Assembly: GCA_009741485.1 (NCBI GenBank)
Contig: CM019236.1
Location: forward strand, 66,126,401 to 66,190,400
Length of the DNA stretch: 64,000 nt
Source: Malurus cyaneus samueli
Lineage: Eukaryota; Chordata; Aves; Passeriformes; Maluridae
Reading direction: 5' to 3'
Within the stretch, counting starts at the first letter, position 1. Each line of letters begins with the position of its first letter. A program made the translations under genes and the position numbers. The notes beneath the pieces are model-generated. The model was given only the letters and a program-made list of their open reading frames with translations. It was not told the origin of the DNA and did no database searches. Of the stretch, positions 51,701 to 63,640 are shown piece after piece.

Positions 51701-53690
51701 CCTCAGTCAGCCACACTCCATGTGCATTGCCCAGAAAAGAGTGACAGTTTTGTTCCTCTCTGCATTTATCCACTAAAATTAAGAGATAATAAAGTCATCA
51801 CATTAGCAGTATAAACAAAGGGGTTTAGCAACTTTTCTCCAACCACTGTTCAACACCCAGGGTAAATGCAGAGTCACAAGTGAAGACATTTTCCAAAAGT
51901 TTCTCCGTGTGCAATTTCAGTCAAGGAAATGCCCCAAAGTCGTTCAGATTAGCATCTTCATTGTCCCTTTTTAGCAAAAATTTAGAGCTGACCGAGTGTG
52001 TGATAATAAAGCACAGGTATCAGACTCCAGCGGAGCTTTGATCTCAGCACTGAGATATCATGAGGCACTCATCACAGGAAAATTCACATCTGAGTGATTA
52101 ATTTCTTCTACACTTCAGCTCTCTCCTGCCTTAAGTTGTCTTGAGGGAAGCCAGAACTGTAGATTATTTAATTGAAAATGAACATATCATCCCTGGCTGA
52201 ATTAATAATGTCCTTTTCCCATCTGGCTTCAAGGTCAGGTGTTTGTCAAGATGCACACAGGATTCACAGCGCAGGCTGGGTCTCATTGCGTGGAATCTGA
52301 TCAGACAGACAGCATGGGCATTCTCCTTTCCAAATAGTGGATAACCTGGATATCAGACAGAGATAAGCAGATGTAAGCAGAACATGTAAATGATCACAAA
52401 ACAAAATTGGGGAGAGGGGGAGGGGTGGGGATGGGGTGTGTTGATAAAACAATTGCACAATGCCTGTAAGATTAGTTTGGCCAAAAATAGTTATTTTCTC
52501 ACCATAAACAAACAGTTATGTGAGCTCAGATTGTCTCTTGACTTTCTGAACTCACATGTCAGACTTTTTGCTACTGCCTGGGCTTTTACATCAAGGATCA
52601 CCTCATTAGTGACTCCAGCAGAATGAGGACGAACTCCTTCCTCTCTAAGGTGACTCCTTCATGGTAAAGCAGCTCGTATTCCCATACCTCTGGTCTTGTC
52701 CTTGAGCAACAGGGACATGCTGCTTCCAGTACAAGCCAGACCTGCTACACAAGAAAAGAACTGCCTATGCAGTCCAAGAAAAAGAGTCAGGCCATTGACC
52801 GCTGACACACCTTTATTTTTTATTAGTTTTGAAATTAAAACAAATGACATTTTCTTTTGGTTTGTTCAAATAATAAACCTCAAACATAGAAATCTTAATT
52901 CATTCTTGCTTTCCACTGTATTGACAAAGATGTCACAGAGCTGTATCCATTAAAATGAAAAGACACCAGAAATTACAATACATCTGCTCTGTCTCATTTC
53001 AAAAATAAACTATTCTAACACACTGAGGGAGAAACCAAGCCATTTGCATTAATAAATTGGTCATCTAAGAGAATCTAACCAACGACTGATATATGAATAC
53101 ACCTTAGCAAAAAACTGGTAAGGGTTAGAAAAAAACATGCAAAAATCATAGGGCTAGTGGTATTTCTACACCTTGATAACACTGAAAATGTGCAATCATA
53201 AATGGATAAATTTGAATTGAAAAATGATACAATTAATAAACACTGTGAGCTGTCTTGTTAATCCCCAGAACATAAAAAAGAAGAAAATCAAGAAAAATTA
53301 TTACAATTCAGTGTGTTTTAGTGTAAAAGCAAAGAGAAGCATATAAAACACCAATTTAACAGTCAACCCAGTTACAGGTGCACTAGCAAAAATAGGGCCT
53401 TATAATGATAGATTTGAGAAAGTAGAGAAAATGTGCTTCGAACAACTCAGAAGAGATTTGTCTTCAGCTCCTGGGCCTTACGTTGAAGTGTGATCAATAG
53501 AAAGGTGCCAGTGTGTCTGAAATTCCTAAAGCAAAACTTTAGTAGCTATAAATCAGTGCTGAATCCATCTGGCTGCTCTTTGATGGCAGCAGTGATAACA
53601 AGAGATCAACGGGAGCACCACTCAAGGTCAGTGTCAAAGGGGTGGAAAATGTCCAGGGGCATTACCCAGTCATGAATAAATCTTGATTGT
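48730..53690. other. Non-coding DNA with two blocks that look non-random
   Basis: No gene recognised. Two blocks (50,290-50,720 and about 51,950-52,240) have balanced composition and few simple repeats, and could be conserved non-coding sequence. The first holds a 135-codon plus-strand frame (50,310-50,717, TTG start region, no domain). A small G-rich patch (GGGGAGAGGGGGAGGGGTGGGGATGGGG) lies near 52,408-52,438. Confidence 0.4.
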
Positions 53691-53697
53691 ACAAATT

Positions 53698-53799
53698 GTA
53701 GAATCATTTAGGCTGGAAAAGGCCATCATTGTGTCCAGATACTAATCCAGCAAGGCCAAGCCCACCACCCACCCATGTCTCTTTGCCTAGCTCTCACCC
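53698..53799 (-). mobile_element. CR1 LINE 3' tail of a second subtype, minus strand
   Basis: GTAGAATCATTTAGGCTGGAAAAGGCCATCATTG followed by CCAGCAAGGCCAAGCCCACCACC and CCCATGTCTC matches the reverse reading of CR1 tails of the 'aatcatttaggttggaaaag' type, different in wording from the 'atggtttgggttggaag' copies elsewhere in this window. Confidence 0.88.
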
Positions 53800-55639
53800 A
53801 GTCTTGGCATCTTCTGGCCTGGGAACTCTTCTAAACCAGCTCTGCAGCTGATAAAGTTTTGTGGCATTTTCTTGGTGTTGTCTGCAGAAATAAGTACTTG
53901 CATATAAAAGTACTTTACAAACACATTTATGAGGGAGCAGTTTGTCTGTTATGGAATTATAGAATGTCCCCATTCAACAAATCACGCAGTTTCAATAAAA
54001 AAGGAATTAATGAATGTGAACTGCAGAGCAAAATAAATAATGTTGGTATAAACAACTTGATTCCAGCTCTGACATTGCTAAGCGATCATATTTTCTGGAA
54101 GTCATTCATGATATCAGTCTTTGATTTCAAAGGAAATGGTATTCCAGAGTCTAGTGTCTTCATCTATAATTAGAAGAAAAAGAAATCCACACCTGTACAC
54201 TGATTCATGTTCTGCCAGCAGAATCTCCAATCACTTCTAAGAATCTTCATATTAATCTGTGTAGGAGAAGGGAAATATTCATATTAATCTCATCTTTTAT
54301 GTTTTCATCTGACTGGAAAAAAACATACTCCTATATCCAATAAGGGCATGAATTTTTGATTCCATTTAGCATGTGAGCCCTAATTCAGAAGACTCAGGAA
54401 TTCATAGCCAAATTTTGTAAACTGCTGGTCAAACTTATTTGCCAAAATCAAAACCTGTCCCTGTTCAATCTAGCCTGTGGCAAAAAATTAATTATGGAAA
54501 CCGAAAAAGGCAAATGTATAAACAATATCCATTCAACAAATCAGAAACATCCAATTAAGAATAGAAATGCAGTGCTGCCACAAGGGTGATGACATGTATG
54601 ATAAAGATCAAATAAATTATTTTCTACCTGTAGCTGGAAGAGACTACATGGAAACAGCATCTGCCCTGTTTTCTGTCTGACTTTCAACTGCAAAACATTA
54701 TCCTTACACATCAGGTGCACTAATGAGACTTCCTGGTGTTACATGACTTCTTGAGGATCATTCCTGTTACCCTGATGTGCTGTTCCCCTTTCTGAGCAGA
54801 GATCACCTCACAGCTGGTAATTCATGCAATGTTTGCTGATCAGAGCCATCACAGCTGCCCAGGAAGATCCTCTGGTTGCCCAGCTGAGGACAATTGCTTC
54901 TCTTCCAGACAGGGTGAACAACTAAACAACGGGAGAAAATCACCCAGTCCTCCTGGGAGCCTTTCAGAGGGGACGGTGAGTGATGAGGACACTCTTTTGG
55001 GGAGACACTTTGGAAAAACAAAGAGTAGAGCAGGGTGTGGTTGAGCAGGCAGCTTTCCCCTTCATGAGCTGATGAAAGGGATTTGATATGTTGAATTTAT
55101 TTTCCATGGAGAAATAATACTGACTGTTCAAAGGGCAGAGTTTGCGCTGAGCTGGAGAGTCCCTATCAACACCTCACACTGCCAGTTTCTTTTACCTTGT
55201 TCTTCTCATGAAGGAAAGAACTGTTCCTCTCTGACCTTTAGGAGATATGTAGATTTCATAAACAGAGTTTTTTCATTTCTCTCTTAGCTTCTCCTCAGTA
55301 TATCCCTACTGTTGTATAAAGCCTTCTGATTCTGGGAATTTGGGGTCACAGTGCCATAACAATTTTCATTCTATCTTAGGCTCCTAGCATAATAACAGGC
55401 AGGAGGTAAGGCAAATACCGATTGAAGCAGACCCTCAATTTCAAATTAGGTATGAAAGTACTAACAATTAAAAACATAGAGAGAGAGATGCTGTCCTGAA
55501 GACATGAGATGCTTCATGCCAAAGGCATATTATGTTCTCAAAGAGTACTGGGAAAAATATTTCAAATGCTCCATACTGAGGAGCACAGAAATTCTGGTTC
55601 AGCTGGGGAGATTCCAGATATTTCCAAGCAGAGGATATC

Positions 55640-55810
55640 AAGGTATTTTTTAAAATATTAACAATATAGATACATTATATGATAAAATATATAATTTATA
55701 TTATATATGTTTTATTGTAAACGGTTACATATGTTTTCTTACAAACAGTTCTTTTATTATAAAACATATTAAATATAGCATCATACATTTAGATTAAAAC
55801 ATATATTGTT
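55640..55810. repeat. AT-rich low-complexity block
   Basis: About 170 bases are nearly all A and T with overlapping TATATA, ATATAATTTATATTATATATG and similar short palindromic words. It is prone to cruciform formation or melting. Confidence 0.85.
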
Positions 55811-56006
55811 TCTGGTTATTTTTTTTTGTTCAAACTGCTGGTGAATAATCAGTACCGCAAATTTGCAAGTACCAAAGCTGATTTGAGATCTTGGGGGCAT
55901 TTTATGCATAAAGAAAAGAAATACCTTTTTGCAAACTTCCAGTGTTACCTGCATGGCAGAGCTAAAAGTAAATACTCCTCTGTTCCCAAGGGCAGCACAA
56001 ATAGCT

Positions 56007-56052
56007 TGCATTTTGCTTTCACTTAAAGGTGCATTTTGCTTTCACTTAAAGG
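56007..56052 (+). repeat. Perfect 23-base tandem duplication
   Basis: The unit TGCATTTTGCTTTCACTTAAAGG occurs twice without a mismatch (56,007-56,029 and 56,030-56,052) and a third partial unit begins (TGCATT). The perfect identity suggests a recent event or a length-variable minisatellite. Confidence 0.97.
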
Positions 56053-57538
56053 TGCATTATAGAGGGGAATCACTCACCTGCACTATCTCCTCATCTGCTT
56101 GTTTACTTCTTAGCAACTGAAACTGGAGGTTCAGGCAGTTTTAGTAGCTCTGCAAGTGAACAGCATTCAGAAACCAAAACTAAATTGTGACAAAATAGGT
56201 GTGTCTGCTGAATGAGGGCTCTCTGCACATGAAATCAGTACTTCTGCCAGGTGCTTGTGGAGTGATTGCCAATCACATTGTAATCCTGCTTTCAGCCCCT
56301 AGAAACCAAAAAATCAAGTAACCCATATGAATAAAGACTCTCTCAGACCTACTAGGCATCATAGCTAGAATTACTATCCAAAGAAATCAAGTAACTCCAT
56401 TTACTCTGACATCCTAAAGGATGAGGAGACTTGTCTTGGTTCTGAGGATCTGTACACCTTGTATATTGTGACTCACACTAGAGTTACTACTCATGATGAT
56501 CGACCTTTACTCACGGATCTCTGAGATGAGACGGTGTTTTGTTTATTACCGTTCGATGACCCATGGTAAACAAATCAAAATCATTGGGAGTTCCCACCTC
56601 TAACGGTACCTACCTGGACCATTTGTTTAGAGAAGGGACTGATATGACCACATGTCTCCTGAAATAAAGCACAATGCAGCGCCTGTAACCCCACCTTACA
56701 CACTTTACACTCTCCCTTGGATGTTAGGCATATCACAGCTTATGAAGGAAACAAGGTTCAGCCTCCATGTATTCCCTAATGGTTCTTGAGTTCATCTTAC
56801 ATCCTGCAATTCGTGAATCTGGTTACCCTGGAGGGCAGGTAGGTTATAGGGAGCCTGGCCTAGAGCCACACAGTACTTAGAAGGAGGCACTTGGAGCTGC
56901 CAGCAAAGCAGGGTATTGAACTAAACTTTTGCCCTCCCATACCTCAAATTTCTTTTACTAGCATTTCAGTGTTTACCAATATCTTTCCAAGCATTCTGGG
57001 GTACTGACAAGCTCAGCCTTTTACTCAGCAGCTGCTGCAGAGAACAGCCTGTCCTCTCAGGTGCCTGGCCATGGCACACCTCACCAAGTGACGAAGGTAT
57101 CTGCTGTCACTACAGTGTTTAATTATACAATTCTTGCCCATCTCCATCTGCACAGCTGAGGAAGACTGAGACTAAGGGTGATGAGAAAAGGAAAACAATA
57201 ATTTGGCAGGGGAAAACATACAAAGATCTTCCAAGCTGCTGCAGCACAAATTACTCCAGCCAGGGTGCAATGGGGCAGTAAGCAGTAAGATGTGTCAGGT
57301 GGGTATCAGATGGAATAACAAGTTTTCTTCAAAGGGAAAGTGTGGTTCACCCCAATATAGAGTAGATGAGAAATTTAAGGAATATGCTGATATCCAGAGA
57401 GTCATGGAATTGGAAAGGGCTGAGGGTGAGATGAAGAATGCAAAGCCAAGAGCTTTCCTCCTTTAGTGAAAGTGGAGCTGCTATTGCTTGACCTCTGCTC
57501 TCGGCCAGACTAAGGCATCCTAACAATTACATTCATCG

Positions 57539-57543
<5 letters not shown>

Positions 57544-57591
<48 letters not shown>
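57544..57591. repeat. Poly-T run (T48)
   Basis: Forty-eight uninterrupted T, the longest homopolymer in the window. It sits about 155 bases left of the start of inverted arm 2, so it is near a probable assembly junction. Confidence 0.97.
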
Positions 57592-57592
<1 letters not shown>

Positions 57593-59679
57593 AGAAAGAA
57601 ATCCCAGATCTCTGATGAGCTTTATGATTTCTCATGTTAGTCAGGGCTTCCACTGAAGCCCTGTATCAGCACTCCCAGAGATGAAGCAAAACCTTCTAAA
57701 TTCAAGAAGACTGCATAAATCAAAATTTTGAAGGTTCTCATCAGTGGAAACTCTCTACTTTCCTTGTGGTTGTTAGGCTTTAATGCTTTTAATGGGAATG
57801 TTGAATGAACGAGAAAGATGGAGATTCACATGAAATCAATTTTTTTTGGAGTCCTGAATTTAAGATGCGCAACACAAAACAATATTAAACTTTCATGACA
57901 ATGCGTCATTAAAACAACTCGGTTCCTTTGTAGAATAACTAGCTTCCTTCACCCTGATGTCTTCACAAGACTCTTCACAATCTGAATGTCTTTTTAAACC
58001 TTGGACAATCTCATTCCCTTCCCATTCCTTCTCAGTATTTGTGGGAATATGCAATGCTCCTTCTCAAATAACTTTAATATTCCTCATCCCCATAAATATT
58101 AACCCAGCAGACTTTGTAGAACAGGAGATGGAATGTTGTTACCGTTCAACATCAAAGTAGTCAATTCATAACCCATTTAGGTTGAATCCTTGTCTGGGGG
58201 TGTAGAGGACAGCGAAGAAAAGGAATGAGGTAGGAAATAATCTTCTGTGAATTAGTATTGAGCACGGTGTTTATGGCAATACCTTTATTGCCTACACAAA
58301 TGCATTTAACATATCCATAAGTAATAAAAATTAAGATGTGGGCTTTGTTTGAACTCCTCCTGACTTGATTTTCCTTAACAGGTATGTCTTGGTTTGCATG
58401 CCATGTTCAGTGTTATTTGAATCCACAAATCAATTCACCAAAATAACTTGATAATTGCCTTTCTGAGTGCCTCCAAGTTCAGATCTTTAAAGAGAAATGC
58501 ATATCAAAGATAAATTCTCTTCCTCAAATCTGTGTCGTTTCAAGGCGACAGCCCATTGCAAAGGTCGCTGCGTGTTTTCTCAAGTGTGTGGTGGCTCTGA
58601 GAGTTGCCTGGGGCAGGGGAATGTGTCTGCTATGTGCATAGGATGACACTAAGCAAGGTCCTGCATCTCTTTGTGTTCAGAGGATTTTATGTTCCACAGT
58701 CACCGCGATGGCAATAATTCTCTGCGACAAGCTGTAGTAACTGTCTGAGATCTGACACCGGGCAAACTAATCTTAAGAACCTAAACCAAGCGTATGTTGC
58801 ATAAAGAGCAGTCTCACTACTACCATTCATGTTGCACTTTAAGCAAGTAAATAAATGGCCCAAGTTGTCAAAACAGAATGAAAACAAGAAGATGACTTCA
58901 GTGCTCTCAAAACAATGTACCTTTGACAATGTACCTTACAGCGCATCTGCTTTATCATTCAACATACACATACTGTACAAACAAATGATATATTAACAAT
59001 TCTGCATTCTCCAAAGAACCTTTTCCAGCAAATTCAAATAGTGTTTGAGCATATCTAGGATTAAAAAAAAACACCAAAGAATTGCAAACACCTCAACCTT
59101 AAATAGTCTCAGTTTAACGTTTATGAAGAAAAATAGTTTAACTATGATTCAGGTTCCAGTTTTGTTACGATGAGTGTTAACGAGATAATCTGATGGTAGG
59201 CATTAAAAAGCATTTACATCCCGGGCAGCAGCTTTTTTCTTTTGAAACCACTGACATTTGAAACCTTCAACAGCTAATTCTGTGAATGGGAAATTCAATT
59301 CACTGCATTGTCAACAAATTCTAGTCATGAATCTTGCAAATAATGCTGTTTTGTAAGGAGCAACAAAATACATCCATGAGAAGTTTGAAGAGAAGCAGAC
59401 ATGGAAGGCACTCCAAATTCAGATTCATGTCTTTGCCTCGTTTTCCATACTGGATAGAAATTAAATTCTTTTACTTCCCTCTCCAAAGTTAATGCCAGGG
59501 CAGTTTCTACCTAGAGCCAGCAAAGAGTTCCTGGAGAGGCGCAGAAACACACACCATGACTGATAGTCTTATTGTTGAATAATAGTGTGATTTTATAGCA
59601 AAAAATGTCTCCTGTCATTCATGCCATAGTAACAGAGGTACCTCCAAGTGTTTACTTCATGCTCAGTACTCTCACCCTG

Positions 59680-62600
59680 GCCAAAGACATTCGCATATAC
59701 AAGGTGCAAGCCAAAAATCGTTTCTCAAGACAACACACAACACATCTCCTTGGACACATAACAAATTAATACACCGTTTGCAGCCCTCCATAAACCCTCC
59801 CTCTAACAGTCGCTCGAGCCTGGAATGATGGCAATATTTTATTTTCTGCAACAAATTATAGGCAGAATCCTAGCACGGGCACTACTCATTCTTCTTTCCT
59901 TTCTTGCAGGTAAACTTACTCAATTGTCATGAGACCCTTTCTCTTCCTACGCCTGCCTTCTAATCCCGAGGCAAGCCTCAGAAGCGTGCGTGGCGCATAC
60001 ATGTACCTGGGGCTAGCCATTACACTAGAAGCTAGGGCTAGTAGAAACATTCCGTGTTTGAGAAGCAGTTCCAGTGTATGCAGTTGAGCGTACTGGGCGG
60101 TACTGGAGCGTCCGATGCTCTGGCCTTTCATCTTTGTCTTTCAAAATAAATAATGTGCCTGGCCACAGTGCTTAAGGATACACCATCAGCTGGCAGGGAG
60201 CTATGCTTGCCTGTCTCGGCAACCAACCATGAAGCCTCCATTTGTGTAACGTAGTTGATGGAAGCCTGTCACTTTTCCTTCTATCATTCAATACTCCTCA
60301 TTCTTATACAAACCCGCTGTTTCTCACCCAAAAACCTTGTGGGGACTCCTAGCGGATACCTGTAGCCTCGCCCCAAGTACGAAACCATCTCAAAGACTCA
60401 CCAGCTTTTGGCTGCCCTGAGCTACCTAAAAGTACCAGGGTGTCTGCTGCCATAGTGACTAAATCAAGGCATCTTTCCGACCCTCAGGACTAACAAGCCT
60501 CAGTTTTTCGCTCTGCAATCAAAAGGATCAAAACGCGGCTGGAGCCTTGCCCAGAACTAGGACACCCTGCTTCTCGCTACCAAACTCCGCCTCCTCTCCT
60601 AACATGCCCTAATGCTACTTTGCATTTCTCTCCCACTCTCCCCCTGCCATCCACTTCCTCTATGACACCTTCTCTCTTCCCACACCCCCTAATCAAGACA
60701 CCTCTAATAAAAGTGGGGTGAAAAATCTTGGTCACTCCTATCTTGGTCCTGGGGACAGACACTGCATAAACCAACCCCATACTCATTGATCCTTTGCCTA
60801 TCTTCATCGCTTGCACACACCATTATCTCTTACCTTCGAAGGAACTGCGTAATCTCCGAGCTTCTGCTAGGGAACCTCTGAGTGTCTGAGGTCTGAGCGA
60901 GAATACTTCTGAGGGAGCCACTATGCACCTAATCTCTTTATTCTCCCGGATTTCTTTGCTGGCTTTTCGGCGTTTGTGTTTGCAGACTATTTAGTTGTCC
61001 TCTATTCTCTTGTAACCTAGGTTGCTTTTGGTTTTTCTTTTAAGTGCGCATTTATATTAATTAACCACTTTAGACCACCAAACGTCTCACTAAAATCCCT
61101 TAACCTCTTTATTCCCATATGATACCTGTCCTGTCTCTCCTTAGACTCCCTCGCTCTTTCCTTCCCAGCCCTCCAAGCCTTTGACTCTCTCTCTACCCAG
61201 TCAGGAACCTACTCAATACCTTCCCAAGCCTTCTTTAACCTTAAACAATCTCACGTCTTACTGTCTTCACTGGCCCCTGCATCACCTTCACTGGCCCCGA
61301 GCTCACAACCTATCTCACACCCTGTGAATTCATTCCTCCCTTCTAGGTACAGCTTTTGTTGATTCCCTTTGATACTGAGATCTCAAGTCTTCCATGCTCT
61401 CTGATGTCTCTGATTCTGAATGCATGACGATACCCCGCTCATGGCTAGCTCTCTGCGACCCCACAGACAAATTGATTTGCAATGACTGGAAAGAAACTCT
61501 TCTTATAATACAACCTGAGCCATTCTAAAGTGCCTAGTATCAGATTTCTGCTGGTTTCCCCTTGCCCGAAACCTGTTGTAAGAACCGCAACATGTTTCAG
61601 ACGCCGCACTCGCTCCTTGTTCTGAGGCTCAACGGGTGTTAAAACTTCCCCCCATGCATAGTTGAGACTGAGAAAATAACAACGAGGAGTCGCTAAACCC
61701 TGTCGACACATTTTGACTCAATCGTACCAGGCTGTTACTCAAACAACCTCCGGCCAAGCTGAGATGCGTCTGCCCTCTTCAGACGACCCGCCACAACAGC
61801 AACTTAAAACACCACGATGCTGTGCCTCCCTTCGTACAAAATAGACCAATGATGCTAGCACCACAACAGCACTGCCCACTTGTAAGAACCCTGACATAGT
61901 GATCGCCTTTTTCTGACGACACATGGAAAAAAGCACATCACAGTTATCTAACAATCACATAAACATGAACATTTTCCTTCGAATATTTCCTCTAACATTC
62001 TTTCAGTATTCCCAAATAATCTACAACTAAGTCAATTCAAAGGAAAGTTGTACCCCCTGGACCAAAAAAAACTCCCTACCCTCGTTCTAACTTGCACTCG
62101 CTGTTCTTGTATAAACCTGGCACAGCAACTGAAGCTCGGGATTGAAATGGTGTAGGTCCCTTCCCCACCCTCCCTTCCTCTCCTACACGCCAACCACCTT
62201 TCAATCAGTGAGAAGTCGGCCCAGAACTACTACATCTAATCCCATACCAACAACCTTTACTAACACCTATCACTGAAAGAAGGCACACAGGACTCTTATA
62301 CCCCGGAGACCAATTCCTCTTCGTTTTCTTCTACCCTCCTCATATAACTTCAAAAACAACAACCTTAAAAAATACAATCATATAACAAATATATAAAAAA
62401 ACACCAAAACGACGTTACTGGCGTTAGCACTACGACAAGGTCTTGTTTTTGTGCTCTTGGAAACCCACCTCTGGAAGTCACCCTCTGTCTCATCATCATC
62501 ACCCAAACCGTGATATAGTCGCCTGCTTGAAATCTGGACAGCCTCTCCGCGGTCACAGACTAGATCCCAATCCGACATCAAACAAGTGAAGGCTGCACCC

Positions 62601-63340
62601 GAGACCTATCACTACCACCTTGCAACTGTTGCTTCCTTAGAAGGAGAGAAAAATCTTTTGCTTCCCACTCGAGCAATCCCCTACAACCCCACAACCTTTC
62701 GAGTCCTCTATACGATCTATAACTTCTTCTTACTACTTAGCTTCGGCTTGACAAGACCTACAAACTGACCTCCACTACAGACCTCTTCATATATTACCCA
62801 TCTTCTCTCTTGAAATCTCGACGCGCCCCATTTACTCCACACCTCCCACACGTGCAATGAACGACGCTGTATTGGCTACTGACCCGCCATCCAACATGCC
62901 TCTGCAACTGTGGACAAGCGCAGCTCCTCATACTCCACCTCCACTCTTCACCCCTATCGGCGGCACCACCACGGTGGGGCCCTGCCAACCTCCCACACCA
63001 CAAACATGTTCACGATACCCACCCCCACCACTATAGACTCATAAACAACCCCCTCTCACGAGGTATCTTCACGTATTGGTCTTTTATTACAAGACTACCA
63101 CCTTCCATGAAAGACATGGTTCTTTTACGACCCACAGATCCCAGAGGACGGCCACCCCCAAAACGATCGCTCCCAAGGCTGGAAGCACCCTCATGCCTCA
63201 CGCTCAAGAATGACCCTCAACGCCCAGCGGCGTTGTTCCCTCCAACAAGAAGGAAAGCCTACCAGGGAGAAACTTGGCCAGCACCCGATTTCTCGTACTT
63301 AAGGGCAGTATACAGCACCTTTAAGCAGGGCAGAGGGAAC
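59680..63340. other. Error-like, insertion-rich part of arm 2
   Basis: Compared with the reverse complement of 40,610-43,562, this segment is about 24 percent longer (3.66 versus 2.95 kb) through many 1-5 base insertions plus substitutions and deletions spread evenly. Example: arm 1 (reverse) TGCAGGAAACTATTGTCATG versus arm 2 TGCAGGTAAACTTACTCAAT at the same place. Words of 8-15 bases remain in order throughout. CpG is raised compared with arm 1, as expected when random bases are added to CpG-poor DNA. There are no features of its own here. Open frames in it should not be annotated as genes. Confidence 0.88.
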
Positions 63341-63384
63341 TTGAAACAAGAGCATGTAAATGTAGGATCTAAAAGGGTTTAATG

Positions 63385-63640
63385 AACTTAAACTAAGGGA
63401 AACGGAGCATTTAGGTAGATACAGGAAGCAATTCTTTATTGAAGTGTGTGGTGAGGACATGGCAGCAGGATGGCCCAGAGAATTGTGATGCCCCATCCCT
63501 GGAAGACATTCCGAAGAGCCAGTTGGATGGGCTCTGGAACCGCTAGTCTAGTGGGAAGTTTCCACCCTATAGCAGGAAGCTAGAAGAGCAGATCATGTTT
63601 AACGCCCCTCTCCACTCCAAACATCCCATGATTCTCATGT
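63385..63640 (+). mobile_element. CR1 LINE 3' end, copy within arm 2
   Basis: This is the plus-strand counterpart of the CR1 at 40,322-40,610: AGATACAGGAAGCAATTCTTTATTG, GATGCCCCATCCCTGGAAGACATTC, CTAGTCTAGTGGGAAGTTTCC. It is not an independent insertion but part of the inverted duplication. Confidence 0.93.

Larger units (their letters stand above)
53820..57540. other. Non-coding DNA with AT-rich block and small tandem duplication
   Basis: No gene recognised. Short frames only (up to 104 codons, 53,859-54,173 plus). It contains the AT-rich block at 55,640-55,810, the tandem duplication at 56,007-56,052 and a weak SINE-like segment at about 56,820-56,950 whose wording (GAGCCACACAGTACTTAGAAGG) faintly recalls MIR. 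Confidence 0.45.

Noticed and set aside
59680..63340. Many short frames such as 60,577-60,816, 61,739-61,954 and 63,107-63,382
   Set aside because: They lie in the error-like part of the inverted copy and have no intact counterpart in arm 1.
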